Origin: Theobroma cacao | Taxonomy: Eukaryota; Streptophyta; Magnoliopsida; Malvales; Malvaceae | Length of the DNA stretch: 64,000 nt | Assembly: GCF_000208745.1 (NCBI RefSeq) | Contig: NC_030858.1 | Coordinates: 80,597 to 144,596 of the forward strand | Reading direction: 5' to 3' | Shown here: positions 11,301 to 23,300 of the stretch, in pieces | Layout of the letters: each line of letters opens with the position of its first letter | Numbering within the stretch: position 1 is the stretch's first letter | Made by a program: the position numbers and the translations under genes | Notes under the pieces: generated by a model | Database searches by the model: none | What the model saw: only the letters and a program-made list of their open reading frames with translations | Told to the model about the DNA's origin: nothing

Positions 11301-14037
11301 AGTAACCTCCCCTAATTAAAACAATAATGAAACCTCCCAACCATGAATGGACCCCTATATGCTATTAATTAGTAAGGTCATAGCATAAAAAAGAAAAACT
11401 TGAAAAGCTAAATCTTTCTTGCATGGCAAAGCAGAATAGTCTGAGTGTAAAGCAGAAGCATAAGACACCCGGAAACGCACTCACTTTGGCCATCCAGCCT
11501 TCATTATAAATTAAACTAAAAACAAAACACAACTCTTAACCCATCTGTTTCTCTGCATCACAATTATACAATGATGTAAAGGCTGCAAACAACATTAAAG
11601 TAGATAAGAGGGGAAACACGAAGCATAGGACAGGGCTTGAAAAAAATGAGTGAGAGATCTTTTGGCCATAATGAACTGGTTTGTTCCTACGCATGTGACA
11701 GGTAGATTCCAATGCTTGGCAATTAGCCTCTTTGGAACAGAACCATATTAAATTTAGAGAGCCAAGTCATATATACAAACTGTCTATCAGTGCAACCTCA
11801 GTGCTGTACGATAAAACATTGCAAACAATAACCTATGAATTCAAAATAATCCCCAGGGAGATTTTGCAACTCCTCTCTTGCTCTGACGCAGCCAATATGG
11901 TATAGGTGCTGCTGCCAACAACTAGTCATTGAGCCATATGAAAGTCTACTACAAGGACTGGTCACTATTCTAAATAGATAGTTATATAGTTTTATTAATT
12001 TAGAAACAAATTAATGGGTATGTATGACAGCAATCCGGAGAGTAAGGCAGAAACCAAAGAGGAAAAAAAATCACTTTATATGTGTGAATCCCAAGTACAT
12101 CATAAAGGCCTCCGAAAGCAATCCAAACAAATAACTTTAAATACACCAAAAGTAAGTAGGAATATAATGGGTGAAAGAATAGTATATTCCTATGAAAACC
12201 ATTCAACATGTGGCTTTAAAATGCACCCAAACATGAATAGGAACCAGATCTCAACATCAACCTCGCATATTACAATCCTATCACATTCAAATCTCATAGT
12301 AAGTATATTCACCCTTCCAAACTAATTTAAGGACCTAAATTGATGCATGCTTGATGGGTACTTTATTTATCAAATAACTACTAGATAGTAGCTACATCTA
12401 TTATTTTTCTTCAAAAAGAAGCCTAATTCATTTTAAGCTGCGAGACATCCAGATCCCCAACACTCACACTTATGTTAGAGAAAGAGAGGGTGAGGCATCA
12501 AAAAATTAATCGTTTAAGATGATACATGCACATTCCCCAGAAACCTACCCCAAACACTCTTCTAGATAGACAACAATTATGTAAAATTATTTAAACCTCA
12601 AAATGTTCCAGCCAAAAACAGAGAACTCAAAAATTCTAAATCAAATCAGAGTCATGAAGGCAGTGCTTTACTTCAAATTATCAAACAAAAGCATCATCCA
12701 TTTTAGAAGGTAGCTGCTAGTCAGCACGAAGGGGGTAGCATAATCATATTCAGAATTCAGATAAAGAGGTAGAAGAGTTTAACAATTTAGTTCACATTTT
12801 TAAAACGAAACTAAAAGAATATATAAACTAAAAGCTCAGAAGATGGAAACAGAAAATAGCAGAACCTTACACTGCAGGAGTTACCCCTTAACATAACTCA
12901 CAACAGAAGAATATAAAGATGATCTACAAACAGATGAAGTTAATTAAACAAAGGAGCATGAAACCTTATCTGGAAGGTATGCACAACTTAAGGTTTTTCT
13001 TTAAAAAAAAATCTGGAGAGTTCATGCCAACTAGCAAGAATCATCTAAAAAAGATGAAAAAAAATGTCATATTGTAACAGGGAAGAAACTGAAACATATA
13101 ATAGTCTAAAGACTTACGGAGCCATCCAACGGTATGTCCCTGTCTCTGGTGTCATACCCTCAGTCTGCACCTCAATACGTGCGACACCAAAATCTGCAAT
13201 CTTTATTGATTTATCAGCGGCTATTAGAAGGTTATCTGACTTCAAATCCCTGTGAATAAACCCAAGCCCATGAACATAGGCCATCCCTCTTGCAACATCC
13301 AATGCCTGCTTAACTGCCAATTTCAATGGCACGGCACGATTCTGCCTCCTTGTTAGAAACTGTCGAACTGAGCCTCCCTTTGCATACTCTGTCACAATGC
13401 ACCATACCATTGGCTTACGACATGCCCCAATAAATCGCACAATATTTGGATGCTTCAGTGTTGCAAGCATCATAACTTCCTGCTGAAACTGCTGCTCCAT
13501 AACTTGTGCCCTCTCTGGGCTATTCTCTGGCCTTTCCAATATCTTAATCGCAACATCCTCACCATTATATGTACCTCTGTATAACTTCCCAAAAGCTCCT
13601 TGAGCAAAAGCTGTACCCATATTAAGTTTTCTTAAATCAATAGTCCACTCATCATAATTCTCCAAGCCCTCAGTTGGAAACCTACCATCCATCAATGCTT
13701 GTGCTAATGCATCATCATTAAGTGCATGGCCAACCTTACCAGGACGAAACACACTCTGACCCACAGAGACGGAGTAATTGTGGCGGTTCACAGGCTTTAG
13801 ACCAGGGTGGCTTAAAATGTGGGTTAGAGAATCATTAGAGCCCACACTACTGTTTTCGACTGACATGGACACAGACCCACCAGCATTACTTGTCTGTAAA
13901 CTGTCAATAGACATGTTTGTGCCCTCACCAAGTTTTTGGTAAAACCCTTGAGTAAAATCAAAGTAATTGTTATCATTGTTGTTGGTTCCTCCCATAAGTC
14001 CAGTAAATTTAGGCCCCTCGACCATTTTCCCAATCAT
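8340..14037 (-). CDS. Raf-like MAPKKK (group C) Ser/Thr-Tyr type protein kinase
   Basis: Two coding exons, 13118-14037 and 8340-8679, join across a 4.4-kb intron to give 419 residues, close to about 410 for the Arabidopsis relatives At4g31170 and At2g24360 (from memory). A Ser/Asn-rich N-terminus holds [13 protein letters not shown] and HPGLKPV. The kinase domain starts near 133. Its loop is AQGAFG (Ala at the first glycine position), and the other motifs are VAIK (Lys165), HRDLKSDN (Asp264), DFG (282-284) and [10 protein letters not shown]. It ends with [11 protein letters not shown], typical of this subfamily. The intron splits the activation segment after WMAP. Upstream are a 5' UTR part of exon 2 (to 14132, acceptor GGTTTTAG) and a CT-rich untranslated exon (15151 to about 15445, donor CAG/GTATGC). 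All catalytic residues are present, so an active kinase is expected. The specific substrate is unknown. Confidence 0.94.
8680..13117 (-). other. large intron of the kinase gene
   Basis: Bounded by GTAAGT at the 13117 side and TTTCAG at the 8680 side (minus strand). I saw no transposon proteins, RNA genes or nested gene in it. The short ORFs on both strands have no recognisable motifs. It contains an A-tract near 9910 and T/A-rich stretches only. Confidence 0.7.
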
Positions 14038-15150
14038 GAATGAAACTCCAAAAGTTAAACACAGGATAAGCAGTTCTCCTTAGCCCAAACTCTTGACACT
14101 CATTTGATGGCGCAGTCTCTTTAGGATATGTCCTAAAACCAACAAAAATGAAAGCCTGTGAGTTACAACCTGACAGTAAGTGCTAAAGATTATAGGCAAG
14201 CACTTCTTGGGTTTTAGAACGTCACTTGTACTTAATTTATTGGGTTAAGGAATTCAAGAGAAAGACAGAAATCAAGAAGTGCGAGATAAAGTGTCCCTTA
14301 GCAAGCAAAGGGAGGTAAGTGGATGATCAGAAATGCAAAGAGAGAAGTAATTTTACAGGGAGAAGATATTTTGGGAAGCAGTGTCCAAATATCCAGCTCC
14401 CTGCATTTTTTTCATATATAAATAACGGATTTTCAAAAGGAGAAAATAGCTAGCTTTTGTTTCCAGTTTTGAAACGATTGTTCATACGTTTGCTTTTAAA
14501 AGAACCGAATGAAGAAATAAGACAAACCTTAATTTGGTTACGGGAAGTGAAAAGCTATGGAGGTGCTCGCAAACCCTAGAAATGCAATTATTTCGATCCC
14601 AGATTGTTTAAGCTGAATCGGAACCCGCAAGCAAAAATATCCGTTCAAGAAACAGTCAAACCCTCAAAGCTTCAGTGTTAGCTGAGATTGAAATGCAGAA
14701 AATGCAAAGCACTAGACTTTTAGATAAAAATTCTATTTCCATACGTACAAAAACAAAGGCACGAATTTTAACTTGGAAATGTAAAAAAAATGCCCTAAAG
14801 CCCCTATGCCCTTAGAACAACTGTACAGAGTGAAGCAGAACAAAAACGATTCAGCTACAAATATTCGACCAACAAAACACAAATTGAAAATTAAAAATCT
14901 TACCTTTTCATTTTCATTTCAAGTTCCACATCCTTCCCAATCAAAATATACCAATTGCTTTTAAAGGAAAAAAATGATTAAAGAATAACAAATTCCATCA
15001 TAAATCAACCAACTTCAGGCAGAGATCAGATTATCAAAACACGCTGAAAATCAAAGGAAGCGTAGAAAATTGCAGAAAAGCAGCAAAAACTTTAGCCTGA
15101 GAAGTGATCAAGAGAGCGGATTCAGAGGGGGGAAATATATCGAATGCATA

Positions 15151-15445
15151 CCTGAGATATATTACAAAGAGAAAACGTGGACGAAATTTGGATAACGACT
15201 GATCGAGATACTTAATGAAAAATTCATCGAATGCGTCCCGCAAGAAGGAGAAGGAGAAGAAAACCCCTAAAAAGAGAAGAAGAGGAGCAAAAGATTTGGA
15301 AATAAGAAAGAAGAGCGGAAGAGAGAGACAGAACAAAAATAACACCAACAACAAGGAAGCGGAAGAAGGAGGAGGAGGAGGAGAAGAAGAAGAAGAAGAA
15401 GAAGAGAGGAGCAGTCCACGCTTCTCATTTACTTTCAAAGCCTCG
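15151..15445 (-). other. 5' untranslated first exon of the kinase gene (CT-rich)
   Basis: The minus strand is rich in CTT/TCC triplets (TTCTTCTTCTTCTTC, TCCTCCTCCTCC), as is common for plant leaders. It ends TATCTCAG at a GTATGCAT donor at 15150. An open frame of 134 codons overlaps it but consists mainly of Ser, Pro, Leu and Phe from the triplet tracts, so I do not call it a protein. The transcription start is estimated, not seen. Confidence 0.55.
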
Positions 15446-15449
15446 TTTT

Positions 15450-17040
15450 TATTGTGACCAGACCCAGTACCACTCGCTACTATTCTTCACTTTTTCACTC
15501 GCTCTATTTCCTGTACACGTGTCGATAAAGCTTCGCTTTGTTGGCTTTTTCGAGGTCCTCCATCCCGTAATAGCGCGCGTGCCGTCCCTTCACTTTCCTT
15601 GTTTTTTTTTCATTACAAATTTTTTTCCCAATTATTTTATCAACAGTGTTGGACACATCTACGCCTTTAATAAGACTTGTCTAAATACATATATATATTT
15701 TTTAATTATAAGTACTTTAGTAAAGTATTTGGTTTATTCTAAACACATTTCCATCAGTCGCTAAATCAAATCTCAGAGTTGCCTGTTTCAACGAGTCTTA
15801 ACATTGCAACTTACAATCACCATGAAATGGTGTGCTCTAGTACTAGCACTACCGCGCGAGCTTATTTACAATAACAATCATCCTTTTTTCACAATCATTC
15901 AAACACTTTAAAACTCGGCACTTTATGTACCCCATAGTCCTATGATTTCCCTAATAACCAGTATTGGTATGCCAAAACAAGTGGTAACAAAAGAAACAAC
16001 AAACGGAGAAAAACCACCATATTTCTTATTTACAGGAGCTTTTTTATCCTCTACAACACTATATTCCAGGGATTTCCCAAGGATCTGCAGCTTCACAACC
16101 TGTTATGAAGTCTCTACCCCTGAACGTTTCTGAAGCAAGTTAACCTGAAAGCTGTTGTATGGAGGCCATAACTCCTCCTCGTTCAACAGTTGCTGGAACT
16201 GACGGTTCTGATAAGGCTAACACAGATGAGAGCCAGGATAATATTCTGCTCTGAATAGTCTTCCAGTTAAGGTGAGAAACTGCAGCAGCTGCATCCACCT
16301 TCCTTCAGACCTGCATTGCATTAACACCATTCATTCAACAAACAACACCCAGATCTTCATCAGTCCTGAAGAGAATAAAAACAGAAACTAGACCATATAT
16401 TCCCAAATTCCAAAGCCATATCTGCTACGTCTATCAAGGGTTTAAATGCTTCTCCCCAGTGCATTGCTCACCCCTTTCTGCAACACCATATTTAGTGTAT
16501 GAGGATGGAGACAGCCGACAAATAGTTAATTTCATTCCCAACCTCTAAATTATACCTCAACAATTTTTGCCTAGCCAGTCTGAAAAACTGACGAATTGCA
16601 AACGTACCAAAGGCATGCTGCCGCTAACTCCCTTGCCATTGGTTTAGGCTACTGAAGGAAATCAAGGATTGGAAGTTCATAGAAGAAAGATACTAGTACT
16701 ACCAATTATTTATCCCTATTGCAGCTGATCATTTGGCTCGACTGTAAGTGCATATACCTCCCTACCCAAAACAGTTGAAGTTCGAATCCCCCCCTTCCCT
16801 CAAATTTGTACTTGACCAAAAAGAATTTATTTGTCCCTATTAATGTTCTAATTCCTAAAAAGCATGAGATATTTTCCCAGGACTGATTCTTAAACCTATT
16901 ACGATGATGCTGATAGTTAATATTCTTTCTTACCACTGTGCTATATTCCAAATTGAACCAGATCTATATCACTAATCTCTAACCATTATTTTACTTATTT
17001 TCGCCCACAGACACTTATCAGCTATCCAATATTTCCCAAT
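15450..17040. other. intergenic between the kinase promoter and the decayed RRM gene
   Basis: Upstream part: probable kinase promoter. A short minus-strand open stretch at about 15945-16100 reads LEYSVVEDKKAPVNKKYGG and then hydrophobic residues (FSPFVVSFVTTCFGIPILV). I do not recognise it and it has no clear start. Around 16160-16257 a short plus frame reads PPRSTVAGTDGSDKANTDES before a stop. Neither is enough to call a gene. Confidence 0.4.
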
Positions 17041-17049
17041 CATCCTAGA

Positions 17050-19702
17050 CCGGTCTTATATCAAGCAGCCTTCAAAAATTGAAGGCAGCAACTTGAAAGC
17101 TGTAGTGATTCTTTCAAAATGTCTCTTCTCTATCCTCGCGCTTTCATCAATTCTATGTTTCGATCCTTCATGTACTATGCTGGAGGATGGCAGGAAAATT
17201 AGAACTGGCAAACCTTGGACATGGACATGGATCTCATGATGATTTTGTAAAAGAGTATCAGAAAACATAATTATCCAGTGTCATATGGTTTTCAAAATAG
17301 CAACTTCAATCAAGTCAATCTAAATAGAAGCTTGGACCTTTGTGCAAATAATTTCAGCGAACCAACCATCCTACACCCCTCCAGGAAAGGAAGCTTGAAC
17401 CTTTGTGCAAACCATTTCATCCAATCAACCAACAACCCTACACCTTACATCTTCAGGCATTATCAAGTAATCCCCCAGCCCCAGAGACAAATAATTATTT
17501 ACCTTCACAATTCTCGAGACAAATGTAGCTCCACACAAAGTAACTGCCTTGTCAAGAGACTCCTTGCCAGCAAAAGTAATGTAAGAAGACCTAAAACCAG
17601 GAAAATTTAACATGCAATTAGCACATTATTGACCAGGAATAAAAAAGATTTTCCCTTTAGTGCCAAAACTGGTTAGCTGAATTAAAGAATGTACCCTCTT
17701 GGCCGGCCAGTTACTTTGTCAGTTAAAATCACCACATTCTCAACCACCCCACATTTGGCAAAATACAATGATAAAGCTTCCTTAGTAGCACCAAAATGCA
17801 CCTGACAGGTTAGTATTCTGTTAGAGGTAAAAATCATAAGTGAGAACAAGTACTCCTTTACTGAGTTGCGCTGACCAATTTACATGAGGTTGAACTGCAA
17901 CACATAACTGAGATTGCTACTGTCTACTCTTAATATAACCATACCAGAATGTGATAGTTAATACATCCAAGAAATCACACCTCATATGAAAGTTACAATA
18001 GCAGAATGTGATAGTAATAAATTTGTTTTCCCATCTTCCTCCTTTCCTTCCTGCTTTGTCCAAAGCTTTTGACATTTTTGTTTCAATTTGGTGCAATCTT
18101 TGTTTCAAATCTAGTACTTCCTGAAAAAGATCCTATGCTTCAACAAAAACTCAACTAGAGTCCTGGCTAACAACTATTCTATACTATCTTGCAGAAGGAA
18201 AAAGATATTCAACTGTTTATCTAAAGCTGCTTCTCACAGCTTGTGCAGGCATGCTGTTTTTTAATTTCATGACAAAGAATAAGTAGGCAAAGAACAGAAC
18301 GAAACAAAATTTGGAGTAGTTTTTGATCCTTGGTGCCCAAGTTTAGTTTCTTCAAATCCTGCAAAGGGGCTTTGCATTCAATATCTATGTTCCTCTCAGT
18401 ATCTGAAGAAACTGCACAAATTGCATGGCCAGTGCTAATTTCACAAAAATACTTATTCTTACTGGCTCCTCCTTCTGGCACAAGATGCATTTATACATGG
18501 TAGTCAAGCACTTTTTGCTCCCTAATGCCAGCATCATGCAGCTCAGTTTTGCTGCTCACAGATAATTCATCACACGGCTTGCCCAGTCTACCCCAAACAC
18601 TACCCCGCGGTTCTACCTCCTGGTGAGGCACTGCACAAACATGTCTTGGAAAAGAACAACTTGCAGAAGCATTTGTAGTACATATTGATTTCGAAGAAGG
18701 TAGTCTGCATGAAGAAATGAACACACATGATACATCTTCGGTTCACAGGAATGAAACATTATGAGCATACATCAGCCATAATTTAAGGTGTCCAAAACAT
18801 TTCTGAAAATGAATGCCGGTACCTGATATTGGGGATTTTAAATTTCTGGAAACTGAAGCCTTCACAGGCCATTGAAATTGTTGTGGGCAATCTACTCTCC
18901 AGCATCATTAGTGGCAGTTGCAGCAGCTCTATTCTGATTTGGGCATGGGTGGGGCTGGGAGTGGAACGACAACTTGTTGGTGCTGGGTATTAGAGTGTTA
19001 AAAAACGCTGAGGAGATGCGAAATCATTGGAAAGTTGGGGATGAGTGTCGTCATCATCGGACTGCCAGGGCCAGGGGCAACTACATTAATACTGGATCCC
19101 AAAGGAAAAGAGAGGAAAGCCATTGGAATGCACGAATGAGAGTCGAAAATACCAGCAAGGTGTTAGCATCTGATACACTGTCACATCTTGAATGCTTGTG
19201 TTGATGAGTTTTTGATAAGCATGTCTAGAATGGAAATCCTATAACCTACAAATACAAAACTTGAGAGTCGTGAAAATGAAGCAATGACAGAATGATCTCA
19301 AATAATTAATTGAAGCCAGGGCCTGGGAGGGAGGAAGAGAGGACCAAGACACGAATTCAGCAGTCTTATCACCTAGAAATGCGTCAAGGTCATCTCTAGC
19401 CCGATATTGATGCTTTCCATTGCAAACAAGAACCGTGATACTATCTTCTGCTAATATTATGAAACAAGAAGAAGAATAAAGAACGAAGAATGGAGATCAT
19501 AGATTCACATGCATCTGACGATGTCTATACGTATTGACAGAAGGTGTAGAAAGTAGAAACAACTCTGAAGAAAGTGATGCTGAAGCAGGTCGCAGAGCGA
19601 GGACGTCGTCGTTATAGTCTCCAAAGGAGCTGCATGGAAATGGAAGATTTGAGCAGGTGATTTCCTATGGATTCGGACCTCCACCGCCGTCACCATTACC
19701 AT
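17050..19702 (-). pseudogene. decayed RNA-binding protein gene (PWI-like N-terminus plus RRM; ZC3H14/NAB2-like plant family)
   Basis: Minus-strand blocks appear in the order expected for one gene. About 19560-19660 gives SSFGDYNDDVLA (PWI-like N-terminal domain). About 18880-19160 gives low-complexity S/P/D-rich pieces. 18491-18700 gives EPRGSVWGRLGKPCDEL. 18300-18490 gives QDLKKLNLGTKDQKLLQ. About 18065-18110 gives LKQRLHQIETKMSK. An RRM in two exons follows: 17695-17801 (FGATKEALSLYFAKCGVVEN) and 17503-17590 (SYITFAGKESLDKAV). A PRFASSNFP segment lies near 17200. Lesions: an in-frame TAA at 18491-18493, a one-base frameshift right after KMSK, no RNP2 strand before the first RRM exon, and a stop soon after PRFASSNFP. 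The RRM intron keeps good splice sites, so the copy arose by DNA duplication or in-place decay, not by retrotransposition. Family naming is from memory of plant RRM proteins such as At3g12640. Confidence 0.62.
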
Positions 19703-20392
19703 GGCTTGCCCCTCTCTTCTTCTCCTCGCCTCTATACTAGTACTAGTCTATTCTATTCTATTCGGGCACCAGAGGAAATCCGTTTTCTTAATCAGGATAT
19801 TTATTGTTTACTAACAAGTAACAAGACTAGACGAATAATTAGTAGCCGTAAACAGCCAGAAAAGAAAGACAGAAATTCATTCCTTCAACCCCTTAATTGC
19901 TAAGGCCTCTGCTCCAATTTATTTGACATTAGCATTACATAGACTCCATAATCGTAGAGCCCCGTAAAAAAAAGGAAAATGAATCCTATGATAATAACAT
20001 AGCCAACAGCCCAGATGCCAAAATAGGCTTTGGTGAGGGTATCGAATTTAGCCCACACCAACCAACTACTTGTGGGCCTCATTCGGTTGGCATTGGCAGG
20101 GCAATGGCATTGGCATTGGCATTGGCATGTAGCACCCAACCCTCAACTGTCAACCATCATACACCAGGACCAAAATAATTAAAAAATTGGCTCTCCTCCG
20201 CCCTTGCACAGAGCCACATCCACCCTTCCTCCCACCCTCTTACTGGAATTTCTAACCAAAAGTAACTAACAACTTAGGCAAAATAAAAAATAATAATAAT
20301 AATAACCCTTGAAACAATAATTACAAGCATTTCGACTATTTCTAAATGCATTGTGACCAACATTTCTGCCTATCTCGTTAAAAAAGAAAAAA
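19703..20392. other. intergenic and DCAF1 3' UTR side
   Basis: Holds a short hexanucleotide repeat TTGGCA (about 20085-20128, four to six copies) and an ATT/AAT tract near 20290. The part next to 20393 is probably DCAF1 3' UTR. No gene is seen. Confidence 0.5.
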
Positions 20393-23300
20393 TTAGAAAC
20401 CAAAACCATTGCCCGCAAAATCCTCTTCATCACCACTGCTAAAAGACTCGACCAACTGGCTGTCATCATCATCATCCTCACCCTCAGTCACAATCTCCAA
20501 TATCCCACCTCCACCATCGAAGTCAACATCATCCATCATAAAATCTCCATCATCATCATCAAGTTCACTCACGCTGTCATCATCCTCATTGCTAATGTCA
20601 GCATCACTCTCACCATCCCCATTGAGATCTGGGCCAAGTATTGGGTCTATATCACCGTCGTCATCATCATCATCCTCGTCCTCATCACTTTCTGCATCAT
20701 CAGGATCGGAATCATCATCAGTTGGTCTTCGGCGACCAATTTCATAAACCCTGGCTGATGAAAACATCTCTTCTTGGTCATCCATAGTAATCAACCCAAC
20801 AAAGGAATCAGTTGGTTCAGTTGCAAAGTCAAGAACACATCGATCCACTGGAATAGTGGCAATATCAGAGTAGTTGATGGCATCTAATGTGCGGAAAGCA
20901 GCAAATAGGGGGTGCTTCACACGTCGAGTGTGGACCGCTGACATCACGTCCTCAAGATTTCTCCTCAGGATTGCATAAATTACATCCCCACGTGCATTGA
21001 ATGTTATTGCTGTTTGGTCTAAAGAAGGTACACTTCGGAGTAACCTGAACTTCCGCAGATCCCAAACCTCAGAATTTATAATAACCTGTGGAAAGATAAA
21101 GTATTAACCAAAGTTTAAAAGCAAATTTAAGACAGGAAAAAAAAAACCAGCTAATATATTTAAGACTGCTTCAGTTAACAGACCATGCACACTAAAACTT
21201 CATTTTGCATCATAAAACAACTAAATGAAATGCACTCATAAAAAAATTTTTAGTAACAAGCCAATAAGAAGAGGCGTATTATAATTGTAAAGGACTGGAA
21301 CATTCCTCCCAACTTCCGAAGTTTCAATGAACAGGCTTCCATTTGTACTGTCCTCCACATACAAACAGATCACCCTAGTGAACCACCCAAATTACTGACT
21401 TAAGATACAGTCTACAAAAGAATTTGAATGAGGTCTGAACAAAATGCTTTATAACAAAGAGTTTAAAGAGATAGCAACCGATAAAACAGACCAGCAACAA
21501 AAATACCAAAAGAATCAACCTATGGTGGAAATAGGGTTCTATACCTCATTCCCAGCAGGATGAAAACCACCACCACCATAATCTGTAAACTGGTCAAAAC
21601 GATGAACAGGGCCTGGAACCCGCCGGTCCCATAAAACACCATTCCAAAGCAGCATAGTATCAGATGGACTAAAATGTATTAGAGAATATACATGACCACG
21701 AGCTGTAGAATTAGTTGTGGCATCAGAAAGCTTCAATTCCAACTGGTAGGTCTGGATATCATAAAGGAGAATTTCTCGTTGGGTGGAATCTGCAGATAGG
21801 GCTGCAAAAATGCTCCCAGAATTGCTGAACCTAGCAGCCTTGCAGCCTTCAAATGATTGCATGGCCCCACCTGATACAGAAGAGGCATCCCATAACCGCA
21901 CATCCTGAGAGGTTGATGAGAGAACCATTTGGGTCTCACCAGAAAAATATGACTGAACAAGAGTCACAGGAAGCTGATGGCCTGTGCAGCTGTCCAGCAC
22001 ATTGTTGCTGTTGGAATCAAAAATTTTTAGCTCACCAGCATGGCTACCAACTGCAACATGGGAGCCATCTCCCAGAAAAGAGACACATGTCAACAAAGTG
22101 CCAGCATCGTCCCTGCAAGTTCTCCATGGCCTGAATCTACTGTAAACAAACTGACGATCCCTACGATTTCCATGGACTCCACCATAAACACTCCTGAACT
22201 CACGAGTACCAAGCCGTGAAGTGATATTCGATGGTGCATCAAGACTTCGTTTTGGCTCAGGACAAACATGTGGGTGTAAAAGAGATAGTGGTGGCAGAGT
22301 CGTTATAGGAGCAGGGCACTGACGATGCTGGTGCTTTAGATACTGAACAACTATAGTATCGAGACTTAAACGTTCTGAGTTGCTGGGTTGGGGATCATTT
22401 AGAAACCCAACTTGGGAGGAAGGTGTCATATGTCCCCCATGAGAGTTACCAGATAGGTTGTCATCGGACAAATCGATTATGCTGCTCGGTGTTGCTCGAA
22501 CATGTTGATCCCTTAAAGTAGAAGTTGGTGTGAATGCAGCAGCATCTGCAAGCAGACAGTTTCTCCGAGTAGTATTGGGTGTCAGACAAACTGGAGATCG
22601 TGATCCATGATCACCAGTGTTGAACCGCTTCCCAGACAATGCCAAACCAGTATCCTTTAAGTCGGATAGCTTTCTTTTCATTGGCAACACAAGGGGTGTC
22701 TTACATTGTGATTCCATATCAAGGTTACTTTTCAGCATAGAATCTGTAGGAGTTTCTGATACACTTGCCAGTAAAGGACATGGTTTTGAACTAGTGAGTA
22801 CTTTCCTGGCAGAAGATGGTTGCAAATCTTGAGATTGAAACGGATTTCTTGATTGTAACCCAAAAGTGGGCGAGAAAACAAGTGATTTCTTCTTTAAAGA
22901 CAAAGCTGAATCACACTTCAAATTAACATCCTCATCACGGCCAGCAATCTTTGGTCTGCTGCAGAGAAATCCACCAGATATACGACCTGAGGGCCACTGG
23001 AGTTGTATTGAAGGAGTATCTTGTGTGGAGGCTTGGTGTGCAAGAGATGATGGGGCAGCCAAGGACGGCAAAGGTGTCAATTGAGCTTCTTTCAGAAGTG
23101 AACCAGCAGTTTCAGCCAGACCAGATGCCTGTAGATGTTCATGAATAAGAAGCAAAAGTTCCCTGTAGTTTCATGATTCATGGGCATGTGGAAACAACAG
23201 CACAGAATGAATAAGAAGAGCCAAAATATATGAATTAACGAAACAGTGAAGAGTTCAAAAGATGATGAATCATAAACTATCACTGCAAAAATATACCTCG

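Noticed and set aside
12000..12325. 103-codon plus ORF and a facing minus ORF in the kinase intron
   Set aside because: No recognisable domain, no splice support, composition like the surrounding intron.
15034..15438. 134-codon minus ORF with Ser/Pro/Leu runs
   Set aside because: Falls in the CT-rich untranslated leader of the kinase gene and ends before a splice donor.
20409..20747. 112-codon plus-strand ORF rich in Ser and Pro
   Set aside because: It is the antisense of the Asp/Glu-rich DCAF1 tail; GAT/GAA runs read as ATC/TTC on the other strand.
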